Assembly: GCA_022827195.1 (NCBI GenBank)
Contig: JAJDTL010000030.1
Span: 124,001-188,000, forward strand
Reading direction: 5' to 3'
Length of the DNA: 64,000 bases
Source: Caldilineaceae bacterium
Lineage (GTDB): Bacteria > Chloroflexota > Anaerolineae > Caldilineales > Caldilineaceae
The notes under the pieces were generated by a model. That model was given only the letters and a program-made list of their open reading frames with translations. It was not told the origin of the DNA and made no database searches. Both the position numbers and the translations under genes were made by a program. This document shows positions 52,957 to 62,017 of the stretch, piece after piece. Positions within the stretch are counted from its first letter, which is position 1, and each line of letters begins with the position of its first letter.

Positions 52957-53763
52957 GGAGCTCTCCTGCCAGTGGTAAAACGGGTTGGGGACTACGGGGT
53001 CGCTCAGCGCGGCGCCTCGACGACGGCGGCACTCGCCCTCAGCCGAAGTGTAGCATATGCCTAATGTGGGCAAAAGCCAGGGCGTGCAGGCACAATCCAA
53101 AACTGAAGTACAGATTGGTATACCCCGGGCTACGCCCCCCTCAGTTCCTGGGCACTGGCCACTGACCACTGCCGTTTAGGCGGTAAGGCCCTACCGGCTC
53201 TCCCTTGCGCGGAGGAACTCCCCCCACAACGCCACCCTGGTTGTACCACCGCACGTGCGCGATTTCCGCCTGTCGTCGACGCCTCGCGCGCCGCCGCCGC
53301 CGTGCGGGAGCGATTCCAGCTTGCCTCCGACCCCGCGTGGACCGTGCCACCGTATGAACGCCTCTCAAACCGGTCGCGCGTTCAACCGGCGACCCCATCC
53401 CTGAGGTTCCTTGAACCTGCCCATCGGCCCTCCTAAAGGCCAGCAAACAGATTCCGCCACCGTTGGCATGAAACCGCCGCCAGACGATTCCAACCGTCTA
53501 GGGTGGGCTGCACGCAAAGAGTCAAGCTTCTATTCCATCCGCACTCCCCAATGTACTGCTTGTCAAGAGTGATATTCCGCTATGGACTACACGCGGCGTC
53601 CGACATTCAAGGGGGACTCGCCCCTTCCGGCTCTGAAGACCGGCGCATGAGCCCGTGCCGTCGGTTCTGTCCATCCCAGAAGTCAGACGAACTGTAGTTC
53701 AGACAACAATCAACGAGCCTAGTCCGTAGCAGTCCGTCTATCTGCCCACCTGGAGGCCAAACA
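52957..53763. other. Intergenic region, left part of island II
   Basis: About 800 bases without a gene. Around 53139-53173 there is a short CACTGGCCACTGACCACTG run, a low-complexity repeat. A minus-strand frame (53141-53446) is Arg-rich and does not look like a known protein. Copy C of the 40-bp repeat (53683-53722) lies at its right end, directly before the Cache-like gene. Promoters of the enolase operon should lie near 52960-53060. Confidence 0.55.
53683..53722 (+). repeat. 40-bp dispersed repeat, copy C
   Basis: Reads TCAGACGAACTGTAGTTC, then AGACAACAATCAACGAGCCTAG. It contains the inverted repeat GAACT-GT-AGTTC also present in copy D. It lies 41 bases before the Cache-like gene. Confidence 0.75.
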
Positions 53764-54312
53764 GTGCGCCGCCTCCCAACACTTTCCCTCGCCCTCTTGC
53801 CCCCACTCGCAATTCTCATGTCTTCCTGTAACCCCATTCCGACCAACAAGCAGCCAGTTGCCTACGCCCAGTCACTGGTGAAGGACGCGATCCCCTTCTA
53901 CAACGAGAACGGACGCGCAGCAGCCGTCGAATGCTTCAGCTCGCTCGACCAGGTAGTTGGACTAGGGTACGTCATTATCCTCGACGAAAACAACGTCTAC
54001 CTTGAGACCTCTTCCGTCCAACTCATCGGCAGAGACCTCTCAAGGCTCGAGGTCGTCAACGGGATCAGATCCAGCGAACACATCGCGAGCATCAGGACAA
54101 CAAACAAGTGGTTCAGCAACGTCTTCCCGAACCCCGAAACGAACGAAAAGCAAACGAGACTCGTCTGGTTCGTCCGCCGCGACGGGCTGGTATTCACCTC
54201 CGGTTCCTACGGGTTAGGGAAGCACTGCAAACCGTTTTCTTCGTGCAAGTTCGTGTCCCTTCGTGGATCAATCCAAGCGATTGAGAGAATCGAAACTCTT
54301 GGATTCATCTAA
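53764..54312 (+). CDS. Small Cache-like lipoprotein, possibly truncated
   Basis: A 182-residue exported protein. A signal sequence with lipobox LMSSC (Cys22) opens it. Residues 35-155 resemble a single Cache sensor domain: YNENGRAAAVECFSSLDQV, VVGLGYVIILDENN, IGRDLSRLE, WFSNVFPNPET and WFVRRDGLVFTSGSYG are pieces typical of Cache sensors that normally sit before a transmembrane helix and a cyclase or chemotaxis domain. None follows here. The last ~20 residues run into the TTCGTG repeat (54240-54269), suggesting truncation of a larger receptor and a new stop. The GTG start has GGAGG seven bases upstream. Confidence 0.6.
   Translation: MRRLPTLSLALLPPLAILMSSCNPIPTNKQPVAYAQSLVKDAIPFYNENGRAAAVECFSSLDQVVGLGYVIILDENNVYLETSSVQLIGRDLSRLEVVNGIRSSEHIASIRTTNKWFSNVFPNPETNEKQTRLVWFVRRDGLVFTSGSYGLGKHCKPFSSCKFVSLRGSIQAIERIETLGFI
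54240..54269 (+). repeat. TTCGTG-type dispersed repeat, copy 2
   Basis: Reads TTCGTGCAAG, then TTCGTGTCCCTTCGTGGATC. It closely matches 1364-1393 apart from one base inserted in the CCC run. It lies inside the 3' end of the Cache-like frame, so the end of that gene appears to be built from this repeat. Confidence 0.7.
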
Positions 54313-54325
54313 GAAGCAGACTAGC

Positions 54326-54790
54326 GGGAAAAGCGCACCCAAACGGTCCCAAACGCGCCTGCCGGTTCCGCCCCTTCCACCTGATCTTTCCGAAAATCCT
54401 GCAAGAGCCCCGGAAATGCGCTACACTGTTCCCTACAACCTTCATTCACGTCCGCGGCCCCTGCGCAACTCGACACTTTGCGACCCTTGAAAACCGTCTG
54501 CCCATCCTACTTACATCCTCCCAACCATGCCCGGCGCACCGCCGCGCCTCCTGCCAAGTCATGCCGCATCCGTCTACTGTCCGCATTTCACAAAGAACCG
54601 CTTTTTCGTACGTCTCAGATCGTCCCGGATCGTCCCGGATCGTCTGAGATCGTCTGAGATCGCCCGAGCGCACCGCCGCCCACCGCCCGCCATTCCCGCA
54701 GAATTGCCGCAATGTTCGCGCGATTCCGCCCGCCAAACCGGCTAAAAGCGCGCCACTCCGCGTCATTTCGCGTCATAATACGTCCCGACG
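54326..54790 (+). repeat. ~480-bp dispersed non-coding element, copy 2
   Basis: Direct counterpart of 1705-2190, in the same orientation. The best match is from GACACTTTGCGACC through CTGCCCATCCTAC, CCAACCATGCC and CCGCATTTCACAAAG to CATTCCCGCAGAA and CGATTCCGCCCGCCA. Spacing between the conserved blocks either side of the decamer array is exactly ten bases shorter here (52,610 versus 52,600 offset), one array unit. That rules out a conserved reading frame through the array. Confidence 0.72.
54611..54670 (+). repeat. 10-bp iteron array, copy 2
   Basis: Five decamers plus a partial one: CGTCTCAGAT, CGTCCCGGAT twice, CGTCTGAGAT twice, then CGCCCGAGCG. Compared with copy 1, several units vary in their middle bases, while the GATCG junction between units is kept. 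Conservation of the 10-bp period despite these substitutions suggests selection on spacing or on that junction. Confidence 0.85.
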
Positions 54791-54944
54791 CGCCCAGGAC
54801 AAGAGACAGCGCCCGAGCTGCCCCGACCAGACCGGAATTCAACCAACCTGAAACGACCGAATAGGCACGCAGACAGATATATAATGGCCATCAACGACCA
54901 CCAGGAGCGCCGCGACATCCGTGACAAGAAACCTTTTTCGGGGT

Positions 54945-54984
54945 GACATTGGACGACATTGGACGACATTGGGGGACCTATGTC
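54945..54984 (+). repeat. Phased GACATT motif, copy 2
   Basis: Four 10-bp units: GACATTGGAC, GACATTGGAC, GACATTGGGG, GACCTATGTC. The last half-palindrome GACYTATGTC is shared with the other copies. AAGAAACCTTTTTCGG lies just upstream. Confidence 0.65.
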
Positions 54985-55158
54985 CCCCTCGCGCGCCCAG
55001 CACCGCCCGGAAACGCACTGCCGGCCGCGCCCCGCAAATTTACGCCCGGCTCCGAACCTCTTCACGCGACCGAACATGCACGCAAACAGGCAAAAAATGG
55101 CGAACAACGACCACCACAAAGGGACCGTGCATCCGCGAGAAAAGACCTTTTATCGGTC

Positions 55159-55188
55159 GATATTAGCCGACTTTGGTCGACTTATGTC
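55159..55188 (+). repeat. Phased GACATT motif, copy 3
   Basis: Three 10-bp units: GATATTAGCC, GACTTTGGTC, GACTTATGTC. It is preceded by AAAAGACCTTTTATCGG, comparable with the leader of copy 2. The last unit matches 2529-2538 exactly. Confidence 0.6.
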
Positions 55189-55615
55189 GACCCAAACCCC
55201 CTGTACGCGGGCACAACGCAATGCGCGGCGACTCTCGTACCCGCCGCACACACCGGAACAGTACGATGCCCCCTGAAATGACTTTGGACCGCGCCGCCTC
55301 AGTCCCCCCGCGGCCGCAGAAGCCCCCCGTCCGCTACCTTCGCCCGAAACGCAAACGCCCAGCCGCCCTGGTTCGAACCGCGCCTGATTTTCTGCTTCAG
55401 CGCCACAACGTTCGCACCCGCCCGCAGCCGTACCGGCGCCGCCGCGCCCGGGACGCATCCTGGCTGCCCAGCTCGAACACCGCGCCGTTCACCCGCAGCA
55501 GCAGTGCATCGTCCCACCCCACCTGCATCGTCGCCTCCGTCTGGTCCCGAACCTCCAGTACACAGCGCGCCACCCCCGCGCGAGCCGTAGACGTTTACTG
55601 TGACCATCACACGAA

Positions 55616-55656
55616 TCAGATGAACTGTAGTTCAGACAAATGTCAACAATCCCTAG
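55616..55656 (+). repeat. 40-bp dispersed repeat, copy D
   Basis: Reads TCAGATGAACTGTAGTTC, then AGACAAATGTCAACAATCCCTAG. It has the inverted repeat GAACT-GT-AGTTC and the exact 18-nt core GTTCAGACAAATGTCAAC shared with copy B. It bounds island II on its right side, as copy C does on the left. Confidence 0.78.
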
Positions 55657-55716
55657 TTGTCGATGTTAGCCCAGAATCCTGAACACAAAGAGCACCTCCA
55701 ATTGCAGCCAGAAACG

Positions 55717-55746
55717 ATTCATTCGCGTCCATTCGCGTTAATCGGT
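55717..55746 (+). repeat. TTCGCG-type dispersed repeat, copy 3 (diverged)
   Basis: Contains CATTCGCGTCCATTCGCGTT, then AATCGGTG, a diverged version of the TTCGTG repeats at 1364 and 54240 (TTCGCG for TTCGTG). It lies 61 bases after copy D of the 40-bp repeat. Confidence 0.5.
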
Positions 55747-56125
55747 GTCCTCCTGGGCTCGTTGAGCAGTTGCAAGCCCCAAGACCAGGCCGCCTGGCGG
55801 CCACAAAACGCCAATCCCAAAAAGGGGCTCTGTAGCTGAGGGAATCGTGAGCATCCCACCTACACGGGCGTCTTCGCACAAAAGCTGCCCGGCAGTTGCC
55901 CGCGCCGAATTGTCACCTTCCCCACTTTTGACTGTGCGCTTCTGTGGTACAATGCCCGTATCCTCCCGGCCTGCATCGATCCGTTCAGCGCGGGCGCCTG
56001 CCGGCGCGCTGTGTCCGTGGAGCTTGTTCCTAGGTCCGTCTCATGGTGCGACGGCTGCAAGCTGCCGGTGAGAGCGTTGGCACGGCCGGGAGAAGAATCC
56101 TGCTGTAACACGAGTCGGAAACAAA

Positions 56126-58951
56126 ATGAGCGACGACAAGCAAGAGGAAGAGGATAACCAAATAGAGCAAGAGGGTGCTGACCGGCCCGAAAGCGGACCT
56201 GAATTCGGAACTGAGGACGCGCAGGAAGCCCTGCCTTCGCCGGAGGCCGAAGCCTCATCCTCAGCCCGGGAAACTGAAGGCAACGGCGCCGGCGCCGAGG
56301 CCGGGGACGGCGAAGTCGCCAAGGAGTCCCGGCTGACCGACGTCGCCGACGACTTGCCGGTCCTTCCTCTGCGAGGCATCGTCGTCTATCCCATGATGTG
56401 GCTGCCTCTTACCATCGGCCAGGAGCGCAGCATCAAGCTCGTCGAGGACAATCTGCCCCAGAGCCGCATAATTGCCCTCGTTACAAGCAAGGATGAATCG
56501 ATCGAGGAGCCGTCACCCGACCAGATCTACGAGATTGGTACCGCCGCCCAGGTTCACCGCGTCCTCAAAGCACCGGACGGAACCGTCCGCCTCGCCGTGC
56601 AAGGCCTCGAGCGCATCCGCCTCACCGAGTACATTCAGGAAGGACCCTATCTGCGCGCCCGCGTCGAAGTCCTGCCCGAAACACTCGAAGAGGGACTTGA
56701 CATCGACGGGTCCGCTCGCGCCGTCACCGACCTCTTCCGACGGCTTGTCGAGTTGGATGGCCAGATGCCCGATGAGCTGGCAGTGATGGCCGCCAACGTC
56801 GAAAACGCCCGACAGTTGGCCTACCTTGTCGCAAGCAGCATCCGCCTCGAGCTCGATGACGCCCAGCATTTGCTCGAAATGGACAACGTCCAGGAAAAAC
56901 TCCTCCGCCTGACCCAGCTTCTGCACGGGGAAGTCGATGTCATGGAGCTGGGCAACAAGATCCAGTCACAGGCGCAGGGCGAAATGGAAAAGATGCAGAA
57001 GGATTTCTTCCTGCGCGAGCAGATTAAGGCTATCCAGAAGGAGCTGGGCGAGGAGGACGAGCAGGAAGCCGACATCCGCGAGCTTGAGGAACGCATCGAG
57101 GCGGCAGGCATGCCCGAGGAGGCCCACAAGGAGGCGACTCGCGAACTGAACCGGATGCGGCGTATGCCGATCCAGGCCGCCGAATACAGCGTCATCAAGA
57201 CCTACCTCGACCTGATGGTCTCCCTGCCCTGGCAGCAGACAACCGAGGACAATCTCGATATCAACCACGCCCGTGATGTCCTCGAAGAGGACCACTACGG
57301 CCTCGACGAAATCAAAGACCGCATCGTCGAGTACCTCGCCGTCCGCAGGCTGCGCGCCGCCCGCAAGGCCGGGCAGACCGGCGAGAACGAGGAGGACGCA
57401 CGCGATAAAATCAGGCGCGAGCGCGAGGGCGTCCTACTCTGCTTCGTCGGCCCGCCGGGTGTCGGCAAGACCAGCCTGGGCATCAGCATTGCCCGCGCCA
57501 TGGGGCGGAAATTCATGCGCTTGGCGCTCGGCGGCGTGCGCGACGAAGCCGAAATCCGCGGATTCCGCCGCACCTATATCGGGTCCATGCCGGGCCGTAT
57601 CATTCAGAGCCTGCGCCGTGTCGAAACCAAGAATCCGGTCTTTATGCTCGATGAGGTCGACAAGCTCGGGCGCGATTTTCGCGGCGACCCCACCAGCGCC
57701 CTGCTCGAAGTCCTGGATCCGGAACAGAACCGCGAGTTTCGCGATCACTACCTCGACGTCGCTTTCGACCTCAGCGAGGTCATGTTTATTACGACCGCCA
57801 ATGTGCTGGACACAATACCCGGTCCGCTGCGTGATCGCATGGAGGTCATCCAGCTCAGCAGCTACACGGAGCACGAAAAGGTCAAGATCGCGCAGCAATA
57901 TCTCGTCCTGAGACAGATCAAGGAAAACGGGCTGCGCGATGGCGAGATCTCATTCACCGAAGAGGCCTTGCACAAGATTGTGCACGACTACACGCGCGAA
58001 GCCGGCGTCCGCAATCTCGAGCGCGAAATCGGAAAAATCTGCCGCAAGGTCGCCGCCACGATTGCCGCCGACGTGCCCTTTCAGCTGCAGGCCCCCCTTC
58101 CCCTCGGCCTCGACGATACGCCTTCTCAGCAGGGCTTCATCGAAGACCGACCTGGCGGCAGCGCCAAGCCGGGCAACGGCGCCTACGCCTACGAAACCGT
58201 CCTCATTTCGCCCGATTCACTGGTCGAATTCTTGGGACCGCGTCGCTTCCAGCGCGAGGAGATCGCCGACCGGACGCGTATCCCAGGCGTCGCCGTCGGC
58301 CTTTCCTGGACGATGACAGGCGGCGAAATACTCTTCTTCGAAGCAACCAAAATGCCTGGCAAGAAAGGGTTTGTCCTGACAGGGCAGCTGGGCGACGTAA
58401 TGAAGGAGAGCGCCCAGGCCGCGTTGAGCTATGTACGCAGCCGCGCCCGCGAGCTCAACATTCCTCCGAACTTTTTTGAGGATGTCGACATTCACCTTCA
58501 CATCCCCGAAGGAGCCCTGCCCAAAGACGGACCCAGCGCCGGCGTGACAATGGTCACCGCCATCGCCAGCCTGCTTACCGGTCGCTCCGTTCATTCCGAT
58601 ATCGGTATGACCGGCGAAATTACCCTCCGCGGCAAGGTCCTGCGAATCGGCGGGCTCAAGGAGAAGGTTCTCGCCGCAGCCAGGGCCGGCCTCAATACAA
58701 TCATTATGCCGGCCGCGAACGAGGCCGACCTCGAGGAGCTGCCGGAGATCGTCCGCGATTCAATGCGATTTATCCCTGTGGAGACGGTCGACGAGGTACT
58801 CGAGGCCGCTCTCCAGCGCGAGGTGGATCTGGAAACCGAGGACGCTGCCCGCGGCACGCACGCTCCCACCCCGGACGTGCCCGTCGCCGAGAAGGATAGC
58901 GATTCCTTGGAACAGATCGAGTACGCCTCACAAACAGGACTGTCCTGCTAA
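56126..58951 (+). CDS. lon: ATP-dependent protease Lon
   Basis: A 941-residue Lon protease degrading damaged and regulatory proteins. An unusual acidic, low-complexity N-terminal extension (~70 residues) precedes the substrate-binding LON-N domain ([13 protein letters not shown]). The AAA+ part has Walker A GPPGVGKT (442-449) and Walker B VFMLDEVD. The catalytic dyad is Ser804 ([10 protein letters not shown]) and Lys847 (GGLKEKVLA), 43 residues apart as in E. coli Lon. About 35 residues between AAA+ and protease (about 651-688) look like an insertion (Pro/Gly-rich). The ribosome site at 56126 is not strong. The PHP/AlbA_2 gene follows 25 bases later. Confidence 0.97.
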   Translation: MSDDKQEEEDNQIEQEGADRPESGPEFGTEDAQEALPSPEAEASSSARETEGNGAGAEAGDGEVAKESRLTDVADDLPVLPLRGIVVYPMMWLPLTIGQERSIKLVEDNLPQSRIIALVTSKDESIEEPSPDQIYEIGTAAQVHRVLKAPDGTVRLAVQGLERIRLTEYIQEGPYLRARVEVLPETLEEGLDIDGSARAVTDLFRRLVELDGQMPDELAVMAANVENARQLAYLVASSIRLELDDAQHLLEMDNVQEKLLRLTQLLHGEVDVMELGNKIQSQAQGEMEKMQKDFFLREQIKAIQKELGEEDEQEADIRELEERIEAAGMPEEAHKEATRELNRMRRMPIQAAEYSVIKTYLDLMVSLPWQQTTEDNLDINHARDVLEEDHYGLDEIKDRIVEYLAVRRLRAARKAGQTGENEEDARDKIRREREGVLLCFVGPPGVGKTSLGISIARAMGRKFMRLALGGVRDEAEIRGFRRTYIGSMPGRIIQSLRRVETKNPVFMLDEVDKLGRDFRGDPTSALLEVLDPEQNREFRDHYLDVAFDLSEVMFITTANVLDTIPGPLRDRMEVIQLSSYTEHEKVKIAQQYLVLRQIKENGLRDGEISFTEEALHKIVHDYTREAGVRNLEREIGKICRKVAATIAADVPFQLQAPLPLGLDDTPSQQGFIEDRPGGSAKPGNGAYAYETVLISPDSLVEFLGPRRFQREEIADRTRIPGVAVGLSWTMTGGEILFFEATKMPGKKGFVLTGQLGDVMKESAQAALSYVRSRARELNIPPNFFEDVDIHLHIPEGALPKDGPSAGVTMVTAIASLLTGRSVHSDIGMTGEITLRGKVLRIGGLKEKVLAAARAGLNTIIMPAANEADLEELPEIVRDSMRFIPVETVDEVLEAALQREVDLETEDAARGTHAPTPDVPVAEKDSDSLEQIEYASQTGLSC

Positions 58952-58976
58952 GAACGGGGCAGTTTCTAGATAGAAT

Positions 58977-60830
58977 ATGAGCAGAAGACGTAGATCGAGA
59001 GGCGCCCCTGCCGGAGGCGCGCAACCACAATCCGACGCCCGCCAGGGCCCCGAAAAACTCCGCTGGTACAAGGCGGATCTGCACACCCACACGCCGGCCT
59101 CAAACGACTACGAGGAGCCCGGCATCACATACCTTGAGTGGCTCGCGACCGCCCGTAAGCGCGGGCTGGATATCGTCGCAATCACCGACCACAATTCCGT
59201 CGCCGGTGTCGACGCCATCCGCAGCGAAATCGAGTGGTTGACTCGCCTTCAACAGCAGAACAGGCTCACCGACGTTGAACGCAGCAACCTTGAGCAATGG
59301 CACAAGCTGGCGAACGAGATTGTCGTTCTTCCTGGCTTCGAATTTACTGCCACCTTCGGCTTCCACATCCTCGCCATCTATCCCCCCGAAACAACGGTCC
59401 GCGAGCTGGAACACATCCTCCTGCGCCTCAATGTGCCGCAGGACAGGTTGGACGCCGGCTCTACCGAGACCGGCGCCAGCACCGACGTGATCAGCGCCTA
59501 CGAGACGATCGTCGACTCCGGCGGCGTCGCCATTGCCGCCCACGCCAACAGCACGCACGGCGTGGCCATGCGCAACTTCCCCTTCGGCGGACAAACCAAG
59601 ATCTCCTACACCCAGGACGCCAATCTCAGCGCTCTCGAGGTGACCGACCTTGAAAGTCGCAGCCGCAAGGCGACCTCCCGCTTTTTCAACGGCTCCAAAC
59701 CGGAATACCCCCGCAAAATGCACTGCATCCAGGGCAGCGACGCCCACCGCCTCAGCACCGATCCCCGCAACAGCAGGCGCCTCGGTATCGGCGAACGCGC
59801 CACCGAGCTGCTCCTGCCCGAGCCGTCGTTCGACGCTATCAGGGAACTGTTCTCCAGTCGCTGGTTTGACCGCACGCGACCCTTCCGCGCGCCGGAAAAG
59901 GTGGTCGATCATCTGGCCGCTGCCAGGGCCGAAGGGCCCAACCAGACCCAGAGTTTCCACGAGACCGCCAACAAGAAGGGAGGCCGGCAGACCGTTGTTC
60001 TCGCCGACCTGTGCGCCTTCGCCAACACCGACGGCGGTACGATCTTTGTCGGCGCCAACGCCCGCAAGGGCAGAGTGAAAGGCCTTACCAACTCAAAACA
60101 GGCCCTGAATGAAATCCAGCAGGCCATCACTGAACGGCTCACCCCCCCGCTTGAACCCCGCTACGAAATTATCTCGAACAGCGGCGCCGATGTGCTGCGC
60201 ATAGGGGTCGACGCCGGCGACGAAAAGCCGTATTGCCTGGACGGCTCCAAGTTCTACGTCCGAAATGACGCCGAAACCAGCCTGGCGCTGCGCGACGAAA
60301 TCGTCGCGCTCGTGCTCGAAAGCGTCGGGCTCAACGCCGACCTTGTCGGTAGCGAGGAAGGCGAGGGAACGTCGGCCGCGAATGAGTCACCGGAAAGGGA
60401 CAAGGATGGCGCCGCCCCGCCCGCGGTCACGAAGCGTACCCGCAGCCGTAAGGGGCAGCCTTCCCAAAAGGAAAACGATCCCTTCTATCTGCCCCAGGAC
60501 GGCGTTGAAATCGTGGACCGCGAGACGAGGGGCGACACGACTTACTATGTCGTCCGCAACCTGCGCAACCAGCGCTCCGTCGGCAACGTGACCCGCAAGG
60601 GCGCACGGAAGCTATGGAACTACGCCATCACCCAATACGAGGACAGCCCGGTCAAATCAGGCCAGATCCGCTGGAAGGAAAATGTCGGCATTGTCCGGTC
60701 AGCTAAGCGCGCCGGCAAGGTGCGCTTCGACCTGGCCCTGCGTGAAGGGTCCGACACTCGCATTTTTTACGGGGTCACTGAAGAAGGAATGGAAGGCGCC
60801 TGGGCGCAATTTGTCGATGAAGCCGAATAG
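58977..60830 (+). CDS. PHP domain / AlbA_2 (Schlafen-like) fusion
   Basis: A 617-residue fusion. After a basic N-terminus comes a PHP metal-hydrolase domain: HTHTP (H36, H38), ITDHNS (D71, H72), PGFEF (E122), AAHAN (H189) and GSDAH (D255, H257), all expected metal ligands. Residues ~325-445 form an AlbA_2/Schlafen-like domain with [20 protein letters not shown] and [14 protein letters not shown] charged linker and a C-terminal region (~500-617) of unknown fold follow. PHP enzymes hydrolyse phosphoesters; AlbA_2 domains bind nucleic acid or nucleotides and occur in some defence proteins. Which role applies here is unknown. It follows Lon at 25 bases. Confidence 0.85.
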   Translation: MSRRRRSRGAPAGGAQPQSDARQGPEKLRWYKADLHTHTPASNDYEEPGITYLEWLATARKRGLDIVAITDHNSVAGVDAIRSEIEWLTRLQQQNRLTDVERSNLEQWHKLANEIVVLPGFEFTATFGFHILAIYPPETTVRELEHILLRLNVPQDRLDAGSTETGASTDVISAYETIVDSGGVAIAAHANSTHGVAMRNFPFGGQTKISYTQDANLSALEVTDLESRSRKATSRFFNGSKPEYPRKMHCIQGSDAHRLSTDPRNSRRLGIGERATELLLPEPSFDAIRELFSSRWFDRTRPFRAPEKVVDHLAAARAEGPNQTQSFHETANKKGGRQTVVLADLCAFANTDGGTIFVGANARKGRVKGLTNSKQALNEIQQAITERLTPPLEPRYEIISNSGADVLRIGVDAGDEKPYCLDGSKFYVRNDAETSLALRDEIVALVLESVGLNADLVGSEEGEGTSAANESPERDKDGAAPPAVTKRTRSRKGQPSQKENDPFYLPQDGVEIVDRETRGDTTYYVVRNLRNQRSVGNVTRKGARKLWNYAITQYEDSPVKSGQIRWKENVGIVRSAKRAGKVRFDLALREGSDTRIFYGVTEEGMEGAWAQFVDEAE

Positions 60831-60867
60831 TGGTATCAAATGTCAATCGGTTTCCCGCAGGTTGCAT

Positions 60868-61824
60868 TTACCAGACGTAGATGACGGCCACCACCGAAAG
60901 CAACCACAGGACCACACCCGCGAGCAACGGTCGATCTGAAAAAAGCAGGTCCTCCGGCGCGCCCCCCCTTTGCTCCACATGAATCAGGTAGAGATAACGG
61001 AAGACCACGAATACGATCAGCGGGACCGTCAGCATCATCTGCGCCGGCCCAGCCAGAGCAGTCTCGGCTTCGAAACTGTAAAGGGTGTAGCTGATTAGCC
61101 CGCTGACCGTCACGAGCCCTATAATCTGATCGAGAAATGGCAGATTATACTGGTCTAGGTTGCTCCTGTGGCCGGACGCAGTATCTTTGAGCAGCAGGAT
61201 TTCGTGCCTGCGCTTGCCGAAGCCGACAAAGAAGGCCAGCAGACTCACACAAATGTATAGCCACGGGCTGAAGGCGCTGACATGCACCGCGGTCAGTCCT
61301 GCAACCACTCGCAGGAGAAAGAAGACCGCGATCATCAATACGTCGATAATGACGAGCCTCTTCAAATAGAAAGTGTATGCCGCGTTCAGGACCAGGTAGG
61401 CGGCCACAGTCAGCCCTATTTGGGGATCGAATAAACCCGCCCCCAGCAAGCTTATAGCGGCCAGGAGGACGAAGGCCACCTTTGCCAGGGCGGGGCTGAG
61501 TTGTCCGTTAGCCAGCGGCCTCAGCCGTTTGCGGGGATGAAGGCGGTCGCTTTCTATATCGACTAGGTCGTTCAGAAAATAGACACTGCTGGAGACCAGA
61601 CAAAAGGCGACAAAGGCGATGGCCGCGGCAAGGATCAGGCTTGGGTCGAGTAGCTTACCATCAAAGATCAGGCCGACCAGCACGAAGCCGTTTTTCGTCC
61701 ACTGCTTGGGCCGCATCGTACGCAGCAGGCCGTAAAGTTGGGCTCGCAAGCCCGTAGGCCTTTCGCCTGCTGCATGAAGGCCGCCCCCGGAGACTGGGGG
61801 GGACTGCTCGGACGCGCTCGGCAT
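60868..61824 (-). CDS. Decaprenyl-phosphate phosphoribosyltransferase-like UbiA protein
   Basis: A 318-residue integral membrane prenyltransferase with eight or nine hydrophobic helices. The Asp-rich motif NDLVDIESDRLHPRKRLRPL is of the type known in DPPR synthase (Rv3806c/UbiA), as is LRTMRPKQWTKN near the N-terminus. DPPR synthase joins decaprenyl phosphate and PRPP, toward a lipid-linked arabinose donor; in this organism it may serve an unidentified cell-surface glycan. A start at 61824 is preferred to 61890 because AGGAG lies eight bases upstream. It is convergent with the PHP gene. Confidence 0.9.
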   Translation of the reverse strand: MPSASEQSPPVSGGGLHAAGERPTGLRAQLYGLLRTMRPKQWTKNGFVLVGLIFDGKLLDPSLILAAAIAFVAFCLVSSSVYFLNDLVDIESDRLHPRKRLRPLANGQLSPALAKVAFVLLAAISLLGAGLFDPQIGLTVAAYLVLNAAYTFYLKRLVIIDVLMIAVFFLLRVVAGLTAVHVSAFSPWLYICVSLLAFFVGFGKRRHEILLLKDTASGHRSNLDQYNLPFLDQIIGLVTVSGLISYTLYSFEAETALAGPAQMMLTVPLIVFVVFRYLYLIHVEQRGGAPEDLLFSDRPLLAGVVLWLLSVVAVIYVW

Positions 61825-62017
61825 CGTCAGGACTCCTGATCTTACTGCTCTCGGTCTACGCAAAAGAAACTCGATGAGAATTCTACCCATGATACTTTAC
61901 CCAACTTGGCGGGAGCAAACCTGACATTAGTCCGCGCCTCTTGTCCCCTTGGCCTTCCGCCACTCATAAAGTGCCGCATCTGATACCAGACCCCAGTTGT
62001 AACCAAGAAACATTGTC

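Larger units (their letters stand above)
54313..56125. other. Gene-free, repeat-rich island II
   Basis: About 1.8 kb with no gene, built largely of the same repeat classes as island I. In order: the ~480-bp element (54326-54790) with its decamer array (54611-54670), two phased GACATT motifs (54945, 55159), copy D of the 40-bp repeat (55616) and a diverged TTCGCG repeat (55717). Minus-strand frames around 55150-55610 look like repeats read as protein. The last 200 bases before Lon should contain its promoter. Confidence 0.7.

Noticed and set aside
51220-53064. A 614-codon plus-strand frame opposite PhyH and the enolase gene
   Set aside because: It is the antisense shadow of two well-supported minus-strand genes.
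52957-53169. 71-residue N-terminal extension of the enolase-superfamily protein
   Set aside because: It contains no homology, and AGGAGAG supports the ATG at 52956.
53141-53446. Arg-rich 101-codon minus-strand frame
   Set aside because: Composition is low-complexity, there is no family resemblance and it sits beside a CACTG simple repeat.
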